Positions 45,241-58,300 of a stretch of DNA of 64,000 bases are shown in pieces. Source of the DNA: Cercis canadensis (lineage: Eukaryota; Streptophyta; Magnoliopsida; Fabales; Fabaceae); the NCBI GenBank assembly GCA_003255065.1, contig QAOA01008077.1:95540-159539 (forward strand), read 5' to 3'. Positions within the stretch are counted from its first letter, which is position 1, and the number at the start of each line of letters is the position of its first letter. Under the pieces are notes generated by a model, which had not been told where the DNA came from, did not search any database, and saw only the letters and a program-made list of their open reading frames with translations. A program made the position numbers and the translations under genes.

Positions 45241-47330
45241 CAGTGTTTGAAGAGGAGTGGCTCATCCCAGTAGTAATGCTTGGCCACTAAAAGAAACTTC
45301 TTCCTTTGATGGTGGCTTTGATCCGATGGAAGAAGGTGGACAGCTAAGAAGTTAGCAATGTCACTAAACCATGGTTGAACTGTGGTAGAAAGAGCAAAGA
45401 GTTGCTCATCCGGAAAAGAGTCATCAATGGGGACTTCAGTATCCCCTGTCTTTTCTGTAGTTTCAAGTCTGGAGAGATGGTCTGCAACTAAGTTCTCAGT
45501 GCCTTTCTTGTCTCTAATTTCCAAGTCAAATTCTTGTAAGAGAAGAACCCATCGAATTAACCTTGGTTTGGCATCCTTCTTCTCCAACAAGTATTTGATT
45601 GCGGAGTGATCAGTGAAGACTATTACCTTCGACCCAATGAGATAAGCTCTGAATTTGTCGAAGGCGAAGACAACCGCTAGGAGCTCCTTCTCAGTAGTGG
45701 CATAATTCATCTGAGCAGGGTTGAGTGTACGGCTAGCATAGTAAATGGCATGTAGCAACTTGTCCCGTCGTTGACCCAAAACTCAACCGCCAGGAGCTCC
45801 TTCTCGGTAGTGGCATAATTCATCTAAGTAGGGTCGAGTGTACGACTGGCATAGTAAATGGCATGTAGCAACTTGTCCCGTCGTTGACCCAAAACTGCCC
45901 AAACTGCATAGTCACTGGTGTCGCACATGAGCTCAAAAGGGAGTGACCAATCCGGTGCAATGATGATGGGTGCCGAAGTCAAAGCCTTTTTCAAGTTTTC
46001 GAAGGCTTGAAGACACTCCTCAGTAAACTCAAATGAGACATCCTTGAAGAGAAGGTTGCACAAGGGCTTAGTGATCTTGGAGAAGTCTTTGATGAACCGT
46101 CTATAGAAACCGACATGTCCCAAGAAACTTCTCACGCCTTTAACTGAAGTAGGTGGAGGTAATTTCTCTATGGTAGCAATTTTTGCCCTATCCACCTCAA
46201 GTCCCTGAGCCGAAACCTTGTGTCTAAGCACAATTCCCTCTTGGACCATGAAGTGGCACTTCTCCCAGTTGAGAACTAGATTTGTCTCCTCACATCTTTT
46301 CATAACAGCAGACAAGTGACTGAGACAAGTGTCAAAGGTAGATCCAAATACGGAGAATTCGTCCATGAAAACTTCAATATAACGCTCCACCATATCAGAG
46401 AAAATAGATATCATGCACCTTTGGAAAGTAGCTGGTGCATTGCACAATCCAAAGGGCATGCGCCTGAATGCGAAAGTCCCATAGGGACAGGTGAAAGTCG
46501 TCTTCTCTTGGTCTTTAGGAGCAATAGAGATCTGATTATACCCAGAGTAGCCGTCAAGGAAGCAATAATAGGCATGACCCACAAGTCGATCAAGCATCTG
46601 ATCAATGAATGGTAGGGGAAAATGGTCCTTCCTTGTAGCTTTGTTCAACTTCCTATAGTCAATGCATACTCGCCACCCAGTGACGGTCCTTGTAAGAATG
46701 AGCTCATTATTTTCATTCTTAACAACCGTCATGCCCTTTCTTAGGCACTACCTGCACTGGACTCACCCATGCACTGTCAGAGATCGGGTAGATGATACAG
46801 GCATCCAGAAGCTTCAGTACTTCTGCTTGCACCACTTCTTTCATATTCGGATTCAGCCGACGTTGATGCTCAATGGAGGGTTTAAAGTCATCTTCCATCA
46901 AAATTTTGTGCATACACAAGGAGGGGCTGATCCCCTTTATGTCTAAGATGGTTCATCCGATGGCTGCCTGATGCTCCCTTAAGACCCTTAGTAACTTATC
47001 CACCTCTTCCTCCTTTAGGGAAGATGAAATAGTGATCAGAAGAGTGGAAGAGTCACTAAGGTAAGCATATTTAAGATGCTCAGGTAAAGGCTTGAGTTCT
47101 AGCACAGGAGGTTTCTCTATAGATTGAGGAGGTCGTGAGCCACCTTTGCCAAGTTCCTCATAGCATTTTCTGATAAACTGAGGAGGAACAACATTCAGGA
47201 AGTTCACACAACTGTTGATTTCTGGATTTTCTTCAGGAGAGATGCCTAAGAGACAAGCTTCCAATGGTTCTAGAGGGTGACTAGCTCGAAAGACCTCTGT
47301 AGTGCAATGGTCAATCATGTCAAGCCGCAT
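45241..47330 (-). pseudogene. Athila B linker, reverse transcriptase and RNase H
   Basis: 47330-46953 is the linker. 46919-46719 and 46732-45824 are RT, with CIDYRKLNKATRKDHFPLPF and FLDGYSGYNQISIAP intact, but the catalytic box reads FMDEFSVFG, so the second Asp is Glu and polymerase activity should be lost. 45779-45219 is RNase H ([33 protein letters not shown]). A 113-bp tandem duplication (45671-45896) shifts the frame between RT and RNase H. Confidence 0.9.
45671..45896. repeat. 113-bp tandem duplication in Athila B RNase H
   Basis: 45671-45783 and 45784-45896 align with a few substitutions. Element A has one copy (39350-39450). 113 is not a multiple of three, so the frame is broken. 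Confidence 0.9.
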
Positions 47331-48348
47331 ACAACTGTCTGCTTCATCACATTACTTTAGAGCCTTGAAGACATTGAAGGAAACTTCTTCATCGTTGACT
47401 CTAAGTATGAGTTGCCCCTTCTACACATCAATAAGGGCATTCCCTGTGGCCAAGAACGGTCAGCCAAGGATAAAGGGTATCTCCTGATCTTCCTCCATAT
47501 CAAGCACCACGAAATCTGCTGGAAAGATAAACTTGTCCACTTTTATGAGCACATCTTCTAGGATTCCTCTGGGGTACTTAAGAGATCGATCTGCTAACTA
47601 GAGAGTGATGGAGGTCAGCTTTGCTTCTCCCAGTCCAAGTTTCCTATAAACAGATAAAGGCATTAAATTAATAGATGCACCTAAATCACATAATGCCTTT
47701 CCAAAGAAAATATTACTAATAGTGCAAGGAATAGTGAAACTCCCTGGATCTTTGAGCTTTAGAGGTAACTTGTTATGGAGAATGACACTGCATTCTTCAG
47801 TAAGTGCAACTGTTTCATAGTCCTCTAATCTCCTCTTGTTAGTGAGAATCTCCTTCATGAACTTCACATAACTTGGCATCTGTTCCAATGCCTCTGCGAA
47901 AGGTATGTTGATGTGGAGTTTCTTGAAACTTCAAGAAATTTAGAGAACTGCTTGTCCATGTTCTGCTTTTGAAACCTATGAGGAAACGGCACCCGAGGTT
48001 TGTAAGGTGGAGGATTATCAGGGAAGAGAATAGACTTTGATTTTCGCTCCTTACTACCTCACCCTTAGGTGTATCTTCTGAAGGTACAACAGCCACATTG
48101 TTGTTTTCTATGGTTGGTTCCACTGCTGTATCCTTTCTCTTCGGTTCTTCAAGTATTTTGCCACTTTTCAGAGATATTGCTTTGACTTGCTCTTTAGGAT
48201 TTCTCTCCGTATTGCTAGGTAAAGAACCTTGGTCTCTGGATGAGAGTAAATTTGAGATTTGCCCCATCTGTACCTCTAAGTTTCTAATAGAAGCTGCTTG
48301 ATTTTGGAGTGTCGTATCTGTCCTTGTCATAAACTGAGTGGTATTCAC
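47331..48348 (-). pseudogene. Athila B protease region
   Basis: 48348-47839 is the Gag-protease linker with a frame change. 47888-47598 has LCDLGASINLMPLSVYRKLG, the normal Athila active-site wording (Gly kept, unlike A). Stops follow at 47597 and later. Confidence 0.85.
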
Positions 48349-49551
48349 TGTGAGTTGAGCAAAGGCATCTTCTAAAGAAATCTTAGGCTATGTAGGAGCT
48401 TGCATATGAGATTGAGACGGTGGCTGAAATCCGGGTGGCTTGACCACATTTTGAGAATTTTTCCATGAGAAATTTGGGTGATTTCTCTATCCCGGATTGT
48501 ATCTATTCGAGTATGGGTTGCTTGGCCTATTAGAATTTCCCACAAAATGAGCTTCTTCCAAAGATGGAGGTGCTTCTGATGTCACAATTGGGCAATCCGT
48601 ACTTGAGTGTTCACCATGACACACTTCACAAGCAGCAACGGTTGAATGAATGGCATTAGCTGTAAAAGTGCCCAAATGCTTTGCAATTGTGTCCATTTTT
48701 GCAGTAAGAGCAACAAAGGTGTCTACAACATGCAACCCATAGGCCTTCTTAGCTGGAATCCTTTCAGATGGCCATTGGCGGGCATTATCCGCCATTTGAT
48801 CAAGCAGCTTAATAGCTTCCTCAATCGTTTTCTCCATAAGGGAACCATTTGTAGCAGCATCAAGTACGGTTCTAGTGTTGCCATTCAAACCATTGTAGAA
48901 GGTTTGAATTTGCATCCACTCCTGTAAGCCGTGATGTGGGCACTTTCTCATCAAACCCTTGAACGGCTCCCATGCCTCATACAAGACTTCTGTCTCATGT
49001 TAAGCAAAAGTGTTGATGTCGTTTCTCATTCTGCCAGTTCTTGCTGGGGGAAAGAACTGTGTCAAGAATTGTGCAGTCATTTGGTCCCAAGTGCTAATGG
49101 ATCATGCTGGAAGGGAGTATAGCCAACTCTGTGCCTCATCCTTCAGTGAGAAAGGGAACAGACGCAATCTGAGGGCGTCATCAGTAACGCCATTGAACTT
49201 GAATGTGTCATAGATTTCCAGAAATCCTACCAAGTGCACATTTGCATCTTCGGTTGCAAAGCCACCAAACTGATTGGCTTGCATCATTTGGATGACACTG
49301 GGCTTGATTTCAAAGGAATTTGCCGCAATGGTTGGCCTAGAGATTCCTGAGATTTGGACAGGTCCTGTTGAGACTCCATAGTGCATCAATGGTTTTCGGA
49401 CAACCACTGGTGGTGGTGGATTTTCTCTGGCATTCTCCATAGTACTCCGAGTCGATGGTGACGCGTTTCTCCTTTCCCTTTGATTTCGTCTACAAGTCTT
49501 CTCGATTTCAGAATCCAAAGGAATCAGATTTGCTCGCCCCGAACTTCTCAT
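48349..49551 (-). pseudogene. gag: Athila B gag
   Basis: Starts at 49551 with MRSSGRANLIPLDSEIEK, same as A. Capsid motifs SVIQMMQANQFGGFATED and LRLFPFSLKDEAQSWLYS, a frame break near 49100-48985, then TFYNGLNGNTRTVLDAAT and the knuckle CEVCHGEHSSTDC. Closely parallel to A with different lesions. Confidence 0.9.
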
Positions 49552-49659
49552 GCACTAGGAAGAATTTCCTGAAAAATACACACACCACTTGATTACAAAA
49601 ATAAATAAAATCTAGACTAATACTAGAATATGTTGGTATTGATATTAATAAACGCACAA

Positions 49660-49677
49660 TCCCCGGCAACGGCGCCA
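49660..49677 (-). other. Primer-binding site, tRNA-Asp (Athila B)
   Basis: TGGCGCCGTTGCCGGGGA on minus, the exact family site, six bases from the LTR. Confidence 0.9.
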
Positions 49678-49683
49678 AAAACT

Positions 49684-51153
49684 TGTTACGAAAAATGTGA
49701 ACACAAGTGCACGTGCCGTAATCAAGTAATAAAGAAGTGAGATTAATTATCGTCCCATGGAGGCTATGGCTACTAAGTACCAAAATTATGCGTATTCTAA
49801 TTTTATCTAGACAATTGATAGGTGAATTTTAATGATAATTGAATGCAGAATAGTAAACAAGGAACAATCACTTAGAAAAATGAGTAATAATATGGTGAGA
49901 AAGTATCTAGGATGTCGATTTCACCGTAGTTAGTCTATATTCTTATCCCTAATTCATTAATCAACAACAATCTCCCTAATTGCTAGCCAAGAACCCTAAG
50001 TTATTTATTAGTCTTTCCCAAGGTTAAACAAATATATTCTCAAACTATGAATCCACTATATTCCTATGTGAATTGCGAATAATCTCAGAATTCAATTGCT
50101 CTATGGTTCTTTTTATTGGCTCCATAAACCATAATGGTATATTCCTATCCCTTATGTAATTTATGTTCTTAATCCCTATGGTCCTCAATCACAACTAACT
50201 TTCCAGTATTATTGCAATCACCTACTCATCTATATTGATGGCCAGTCAAATAGAAGCATTAAGAATGGAAATCAAGAAGTCAATTTAAGAAGATGGTCCT
50301 TTGATTAATTCATTAGAAATTACAATCCATCATGAGTTAGGCTACATCTCCATCCTAGATGATGAAATTAGTTCATGATAATTGCAGAAAATAACATTAC
50401 ACACAGAATAGACATCAATAACAAGAGAGAGATGAAGAATTGAACTATGGGATGTGATGATTCGATGCCGAAAGGCTCAATCTTCAAGCTTGAATCCTCT
50501 TCTGTTCTTGCCTCTTCTCTAGAAAGTGTGGAACCCTAATTTAGACTTTAAGAGTCCTATTTATAGGTCCTAGGAAGTTTTGGAAGAAAAGGAATTGAAA
50601 TAAAATAGGATTCCTAGTGAACTTAGGAAGCCAAGGGGTCAAATCACGAGTTGACCATCGGGAGATTGCAGCCTTCGGTTTGGGCGCTATGGCGCCCTGA
50701 AGTTTCTTGATGGGCGTTGCGGCGCCCTTCTTTCTGGATGTCTGTCTCTATTTGCTGAAGCTAGGGCGCTACGGCACCTGGGGGTAGGGCACTGTGGCGC
50801 CCTCCTTTTCACGTGCTAGGGTGCTGCAGCGCCCTTCTCTCTGTCCTCAGTCTGTTGGGTCCTGAACATAGGGCGCTGCGACGCCCTCCTTCCTGAAATC
50901 TGGCTAGTTACGCATTGGGGCGCTGTGGCGCCCTGAGTGGGGGCTGAGGCGCCTAAGCCCTGCCTTCAATTCCAACTTGCATTATTTTCCTTCTTTCTTG
51001 CACCGAATTTCTCCAAAATGGCTTCCAAGGTTCCCAAAACATAAACCTACAAAAATGAGACTTAAATTGTGAAAACCTATCCTAAGAGACTCAAGAATAG
51101 ACAAGAATCAAGCAAGAACATTACAAGATAAACGGCATAAAATTTGCTTATCA
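49684..51153 (-). repeat. 5' LTR of Athila B
   Basis: 1470 bp, TGTTACGAAAAATG to GCTTATCA on plus. Closer to the solo LTR at 24179-25744 than to the LTRs of A. GC-motif cluster 50655-50960 has fewer units than the solo LTR. Confidence 0.93.
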
Positions 51154-51640
51154 TCTATTTTTCCTTTCAACCACACCATTTTATTAGGGGGGGGGGGGTT
51201 CTAGGACATGAAAAGTTTTGGTGGATTCCTTGTTTTTCACAAAAGTTTTGGAACAACTTGTTTTCAAATTCTCCACCATGATCACTTCTAATCATTTTGC
51301 ACTCTTTTGCTGAAACTTTCAAAAATCTCAAATGTGTCATCCTTATGAACAAGAAAGAAAACCCAAGTAAACCTAGAAAAATCATCCACAATAACAAAGC
51401 AATACTTCTTTCCATTTAAACTAGATGTAGATGCTAGTCCAAAGAGATCTATATGGGGAAGTTGAAGTGGCCTAGAAGATGACAATTCTTTCTTAGATTT
51501 GAAAGAGAATTTGATTTGTTTACCTTGCTGAGAAGCAGCATAAACCTTGTTCCTTTCAAAAACTAGTTTAGGCAAACAGAAACTAGCTCCCTTTTAGAAA
51601 GCTTGGAAATAAGTTTAAAATTTATGTGTCCAAGTCTTCT
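51154..51640 (-). pseudogene. SIRE-like integrase core (second copy)
   Basis: Same motifs and same frame changes as 25745-26205 (IVDDFSRFTWVFFL, MIRSDHGGEFEN, 13-base G run near 51186-51198), with a few substitutions. The zinc-domain His/Cys part lies to the right. Confidence 0.85.
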
Positions 51641-53560
51641 ATGTCACAGCCAAGAATTATTATTTTGAGAAGAAAAACATGTTTCCTCTAATGATTTCAA
51701 AGAGTCTCCAAAAATAGTATATACACTGGAACATTCTTGACCAACAAATAGAGCATCATCAAAAAATTTCTTGTGAATAATGCAATGAAGAGTTTCAAAA
51801 ATGATTTTGTGACCTTTATCACAAAGCTGACTTATGCTCAGTAAATTATACATCAAGCCTTTGACCAAGTAGACNAACCACTGTCTAGATACCAACAATC
51901 ACTTTTGGCTTGATAGCAAACTTGCAATGAGATCACAGAGGCTTAGGTACCCAAAATTCTTTGGGTCCTTTCATGTTAGAAGCAAATGTGCCTTTAGGCA
52001 CCCATACTATCTTTCTTGTAGCACAAAGTTTCTTATAGGAGCATGCATTAGGAAAATGTCCTATACGTCCACAGTAAAAGAAAGTTCCTTCAGAAAAGGA
52101 ATGTGAGGAGGAAGCTTTGACAAAAGAATTTTTTTGAAACCTTTGAAGTGCTAGGCTGAACATAGCCTAAACCAAATTTTTCATTGCTTACTCTTTGCTT
52201 CCTAAGATGGAATTTAAATTATTTCTTCCCTTAACAAACTTGACTAACTCTCCAGACAATTCATTCACTTTTCTTTTCAATTTGTCATTTTCATTTTTTA
52301 GAGAAGTGAAATGATTTTCTTTTTCAAGAATGTCATTTTGATGTTGAAGCATTTTAAGTTTATCAATCAAAACAACATTATCTTTTTCAAGTTCTTCTAT
52401 CACATTAACTTGATCTTTTATGATTTTCTTTAATGCATTAATTTTCGCAAGTCTTTTCTCATAATCCAAAGACAAATCATCAAAAGCAAGACTTAGTTCA
52501 TCATAAGTAGGCAAGAGTTCAAGGTCTAGATCATTTACCTCACGTTTTTCTCCAGACCCTTCTCCGATTGCCATTAGACATAGATTTGCAACATTTTCCT
52601 CTTCTGATTCATCACTCCAAGTAGCCACCATAGCTTTCTTCTTCTCCTTTATAAAAGGCCTCCTTTTGAGGTTTGGACATTCAGGTTTAATGTGACATGG
52701 CCTTTTGCATTCATAGCAAATAATAGGCTTCTTGCCGCTTTCTCCCTTGGTGAAGTCTTTGTAATTTTTCGAAGAAAATTTCTTCTTTTTCTTTTCTTTT
52801 CTTCATCATATTAAGCATTCTTCTTGTCACTAAGGCTACATCTTCATCACTAAAAGCTAGAGTTAAGCTCTTCTTTTCCATGATTAGCATCTAGTGTGAT
52901 TCAAGAGTGCCTCTAAGAGCATCAATAGTAAGATCATTCGTTTCTGCAAATTGAAGCAAGATAGTTACTTTGGAATCCCATTTTTCAGTTAGACACCTCA
53001 GAATCTTCTTGACTTGTTCTTTTTGAGTATAAACTCTTCAAAGTCCTTTTAGACTATTGATGATACTTAAGAACCGAGCAAGAAAGATTCTAGAGACTCA
53101 TCTTGAGTCATGTGGAACATTTCATACTTGGTAGAATAAATATCAATCTTTGCTTCTTTAACATGACTTGTCCCTTCGTGAATGGCAGCAAGTATGTCCC
53201 ACATTTCTTTTGCAGTGTTGCAAGAGGCAATGTTTTCATATTCTGTAGCAGATACACCACACACAATGTTGTACCTTGCTTTTGAATTGAGAATGAATCT
53301 AAGCTTGTCTTCAGTAATAAACTCATGCTCTTCTTTTGGAACAGTATCTCCTTCCACTACTTTGGTAGGATGAGTGATACCATTTCTGACTATCTGCTAA
53401 CCATCATAGTCAATAGCCTTAAGATACATTTCCATTCTCTCCTTCTAGTAGGGTTAGTTTTTTCCATTGAAGAATGGAGGTTTATGGGAGGAGTGAGACT
53501 CATTTTCGTTGTTTATGATACCTGCAACACAAACTTAATAGGATCTTTAGCTCACGGTTA
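51641..53560 (-). pseudogene. gag: SIRE-like gag and pre-integrase region
   Basis: 53357-53067 is the gag N-terminal domain (SATEYENIASCNTAKEMWDI). 52631-52188 is a long helical/coiled-coil stretch (KINALKKIIKDQVNVIEELE) typical of SIRE gag, and near 52670-52720 there is a knuckle relic. 52163-51933 holds FYCGRIGHFPNACSYKK, a retroviral-type zinc knuckle. 51898-51644 is YNLLSISQLCDKGHKIIFE, the pre-integrase lead. An N at 51875 and several frame changes; the protease motif DSGCS is not clear here. Confidence 0.82.
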
Positions 53561-53587
53561 GTTAAACCAGGAAATATAGAGCACAAA

Positions 53588-53599
53588 GCTCTAATACCA
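53588..53599 (-). other. Primer-binding site, tRNA-iMet type (SIRE-like)
   Basis: TGGTATTAGAGC on minus, one base from the usual TGGTATCAGAGC, beside the LTR start. Confidence 0.8.
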
Positions 53600-53601
53600 A
53601 T

Positions 53602-54704
53602 TGAGAGTTGCAGAGTTTATTCCTAGTGGGGGGTGAATAGGAATTGTTAAAAATTAGTTCTTAAAAAAATGATTCAAATCATAGATTTATTAAAGAACTG
53701 GTTCTTACAAACTAGTTCTTTAACAAATACTAGATTTGAATATATCGAAATAACTTAACAAATCATGTAGACAAAACAAAGAAATATCCAAAGAATCAGA
53801 GATGAAGAAGAAGAAAATCTACAAGAGATTTATAGTGGTTCGGCTAAGCATGCCTACATCCACTTCTCACATACATGGGGTTCTACTATTCTTCAAGTTT
53901 ATTTGTCCAAGCTTCTCCAAGCTTAACCATGGTTTTTGTTTCTCAAGCTCACCATGAACTCTCTCTCTCTAACTCACTAAAGATCACTCTCATGGATTTC
54001 TCCCACAGAAATCCAGATACAAAACACAAGTGTTTTGTTGCAGCCCCAAGAAGAAACTCTCTTAAAGAGTAGGTGTGATACAATGAAAATATTGATGCAT
54101 GAAGGAATGACCGAGAGGAGGAAGAAGAAGATGAAGAGCTCAACTTTCAACAATGGCTTCCTTCTCTCTCTCTAAAATGTTTTTCTTCTTTCTTCACTTT
54201 ATGAATTTTTGAAGCCTTGGAGTCTCCTTGCTTTATTTGATTTCTTGTGCACGTGAAAGGCCAAATGGGAAGGCAAAAGAGGAGCCACCAACCGGCTGAC
54301 ACCTTGTCAATCAATCAAGGTGGCTTTTGTCCTTTTTGGTCCACAAAAGTCTCACTTGTGTAAGAGGGTAGATAGACTTTTCCTAGGAATAAAGACTTTA
54401 CACAAATCACTTCAGATGAAGCTTTCCAAACTTAGCTAACATGACTTAGTCAGATTGTAGAAGGGTAGATTTGGCTGGAGTCCGTGAGAAGCTTTGTCCA
54501 CATTAGCAATATTTGAGACTCATCACAGATGCAAGAACTGGTTCTTAAGAACAAGTTCTGCAGGGCTTCATTTCAAATTTGTTCTTGATAATAACTTATA
54601 AACAAACACAGATTAATGGCAACAAGACAAACAACACATATAAGAAATGATCCAAGGCATTATTGTTACCATCAAAACAGGTTTAGAGACTTGTGGGGCT
54701 AACA
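53602..54704 (-). repeat. 5' LTR of the SIRE-like element
   Basis: 1103 bp, TGAGAGTTGCAGAG to GGGGCTAACA on plus. Followed at 54705 by AGAAG and RHD3 intron-like sequence. Confidence 0.87.
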
Positions 54705-55300
54705 AGAAGAAGATTTTAAATTAAAGGTATTACTATATAGATAATTAGATATGCATCCAATGCATGTGAAGGAAAGTTTATTGTTCAATATACCATTGGT
54801 GGAAAGTAAAACATATAACAAGTGACTTAAATTTTATGTGTAATGAATCAAATTGCACCATCAGTAATCTTCAACTGGTTAAATATTTTAACGTAAGCAA
54901 TTTTTTAATTCAAAATACATTTTTGGGCCAAAATCAGAAGAGACATTACATAGATTGTCAGGTTTTATTATAATTAGGAATTTTAATTTAGTCTCTTTGA
55001 TAGTTTCTGTATGAGTTTTTCATTTAAAACACTATCTCATGTTAAGTAGACTATCATTAAGATAATTTCTGTAAAGTGTTTATCACAAAATGGTATAAAA
55101 TAAGTCACTCGTAAAATATTAAGCTGCACCACTGATGCATTGAATATAAAGCTTACTGCAACATGCATTGCAATTTCAAACTTTTTGGTTCCCATTAAAT
55201 ACCTATTACTCGACCCTTAGGAAGTACCAAAAGAATTATTTATTCATTTTTTGTTGCTTTTATTATTATAGTTATGATTATTTTTTTGTTTCTTTTGCAG
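54705..55300 (+). other. Intron sequence upstream of the first visible RHD3-like exon
   Basis: AT-rich, ends in a T-rich tract and TTTTGCAG acceptor. No GTPase-domain exon is found here or elsewhere in the window. Confidence 0.6.
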
Positions 55301-58300
55301 GTTAAAAACTTAAAGCAACAATTTGTTCATTCCACTGCACCAGGTGGTCTTGCAGATGCAGGGGATAAGAAAAAGCCAGCTTCAGGATTCTCAATGATGG
55401 CACAGAATATATGGAAAGACATAATGGAAAATAAGGACCTAGACATTTCTGCCCATAAGGTGATTTTTCTTTGGAAAACTTATTTCGAGTTATTTAAAGT
55501 TCACCTATATATGTTATAACGGAGTTACAAATCCAGACCAGATCATCGAGTAGCTTCTATTTGTGAAAGGGTAATGTAACTTAGATACTTGGAAATATCT
55601 TACTATTTAAACTCAACTGAATCTACTTAACCGATATAAAGTAGTGTTATATTCACTAATATGTCACAAACATTTCTCTGCCTGGCCAAAGCTGATTCAG
55701 TAGCAGTCCGTTCACATTGGGATTTAGGGAGAATAGAGAGAATCTGTAACATTATATATAAAGGGTTTTCGGAGTGGGTTGGATGGAATTTTGGGAGGGT
55801 ATAAGCTACCCTCTTATTGTTTAGCCTCTAGTGGACCCAAAAAACATACGATTCAGTGTCTGGGCTCCACTCAATAATCACACATTTTTGAAGTGATATG
55901 CATAATAACGATATACATGACTAAATAACCACGCCAGGCTATAAAACAAAAAATAAGGATAATGTAAAGCACGGAGTACTAAATTATAATTTAGTCCAAT
56001 GCTTAATCATTATAAATAATGGCGCCACCAACATTCATAGTTTATATCAGTAATAGATAACTGTATAAATCGTCTTTGTTGCCAAAATGAAAACCTTTTG
56101 ATGCTAAGACAATAATAATTTGAGATCTCAAGTTTTATTTCTCATTCCTCTATATCTTCAGTTAAAACATATAGCTGTATTTATCTAATGGTAAAAAAAA
56201 CCATAACTAATTTTATTTTAACTATTTAATGCTGTTAAGAAAACTTTTCTCCTCTCATCTTGTTCAATCCACTCGCATAATTTTTATTCGCATGTCAAGA
56301 AGAAACCAATTTCATCCATCCAACAACTAAGTTAAATCCAGAAATCTTCAACATAGAATTTTGAGTATTTGTTAGTGTTTAGTTATTAGTTTTATTTTCT
56401 TTTCTATTCTTGGTTCGACAGATAAATGTTTCATTTCTTACAGGTTATGGTGGCAACTGTACCCTGTGAAGAGATAAAAAATGAACTGTATGATTCTTTT
56501 CAAATGAATGAGGTATAGAAACTAACTGTTTTCATATTGCAGAACCTCTTGAAATTTTGTTATTCGTATCTATCCTCTAAATGGTTTCACGTTGATTACC
56601 CAGGATTGGTGTAACTTGCACAAGGATGCACAGTTTGGTTTCGTTCCTGATTTTCAGAAAATAGTGAATTCAATTCTCAACACCTGTGTTTCAAAGTTAG
56701 TATTTTCGTTTTTATGTGTTATCTGTTTTTTTAGTATCAATGTCAACATTTGCATTGTATGTAGTATCCGTACTCATTTTTTTTCAAATTAAAGTAAAGA
56801 AAATACTACCATTTAGTTTCTAAAAGAGGCACCCATTATCAATTTAGTCCCTAATCTTTAATTTTTTTTTTAAATTGAATATCTGAATTTTCAAACTTTG
56901 GTTTCTTCCTTGAATGGCTTGAATGAGATTTTACCCAAGTTAATTAAGCTCATTTTATATTTCTTTGATTCTAGGTATGATGCAGAAGCGTTATATTTTG
57001 ATGAAGAAGTAACAAATGCAAAGCGAGAGGAGCTTCTTCATCAATTGTTAAAAGTAATTTCTTCTGCTATCAACCTTGCACATACAAAACATTTATTGTA
57101 CAATGGGATTGTTTATTTCCTTGTTTTTTTTTTTTTTATATGATATAAAATGGGACTGCTAGCGGCTTCATCACTTGTTTTTATTTATTTATTTTTTTAT
57201 GAAGGATTGAACCTTAAGCACAAAGTGGCAGCTAGGTAATTAAAAACAGTAAATGTAATTATATATATATAGACACATACACAAGTTTGTAACCCTTATT
57301 TTGTAAAAGTAAAACATATGCAACTTGAACTTGTAAGGGAGGGCATGAAGGGCCTAAGATAAAATAGAAATGGTTTCCTCATTGCATGCAATTCAAATGC
57401 AATATGATTTGACAGACTTTCTCTTTTTTTTGGTTTTGCCCATCTATGTATGCTGTAGTAATATGTTAATCAAAAATTTATTTTTTNAATCAAAAATTTA
57501 TTTTTTTATAGTAAATTAAGTTTTATGGATTTAATTATACAATAACCCTTCAATAATTTTTTTAAGGTTAGTAGGGGCAAGTGCATATCTAACATATAGG
57601 CAATAATTTGAGAAACCAAATTTATAAAGATGTCTGTGACTTGATCTTCAGTCTTGCAAAAGTTCGGCACAATGACCTCTTCTTCAACATTCTCTCTAAG
57701 AAAACTGAAAACTGAGTTCATTGTGTTTGGTGCAATTATGAAAGTCTAGATTATTGCAATGGCTAAATGTCAGAAAACATTGTGGAGGGGGAACCTTGGT
57801 CTTGCAATGTATTATACTTTAGCTAATCATAAAGCCATGGATACCATGTTTCTTTGACAACCATGAGACAACATTGTTTCCTAAGAAAATTGAGCAACCT
57901 GATGTACTTATTCTATCATCAGTTTGAGCTAGTCCATCCGTATTAGTGTAACCACTCAACTAATTGTCTTCTTGAGCTTGGCATAAAATACCATAGTTAT
58001 TGATGCATGACATATCTTAGAGTGCACTTGTCTGTTTCCTAGTGTTGCTTGCTTCTTTGTTTTGGTCTTTTGGGCCATGGTGTTGCTTGCTAGGCTCACT
58101 CATAAATCTAGCAACGATATTGACAGATTACAACGTGAATAATGTCTGGTCTTGTAAAAATGACGTAAATGATCATTGACCTCACAAATTTTCTATACAA
58201 ACTCTTGTTTGCCTTATCCATTTCTTCTTTTTCTGAAAGATTCTCTTTAGCAATTATTGTAGTAGAAACTAGTTCGCAATCTACATCATATTTCTTTTGA

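Larger units (their letters stand above)
44604..51153 (-). mobile_element. Athila-like Gypsy element B, 3' part lost
   Basis: Minus strand: 5' LTR 49684-51153, primer site 49660-49677, gag, protease, RT/RNase H and about half of the integrase, stopping at 44633. The 3' ORF, spacer and 3' LTR are missing. A 29-bp island of 3'-ORF sequence (44604-44632) sits at the junction with element A. The right flank begins TCTAT, then SIRE integrase, exactly as at the right flank of the solo LTR at 24179-25744. Confidence 0.92.
51154..54704 (-). mobile_element. SIRE-like Copia element, 5' part
   Basis: Minus strand: 5' LTR 53602-54704, initiator-Met primer site 53588-53599, gag, a protease-region remnant, pre-integrase and integrase core to 51154, where Athila B is inserted. 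51154-51620 duplicates 25745-26205. The LTR pairs in type with 15976-17134, but the outer flanks do not match. Confidence 0.88.
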
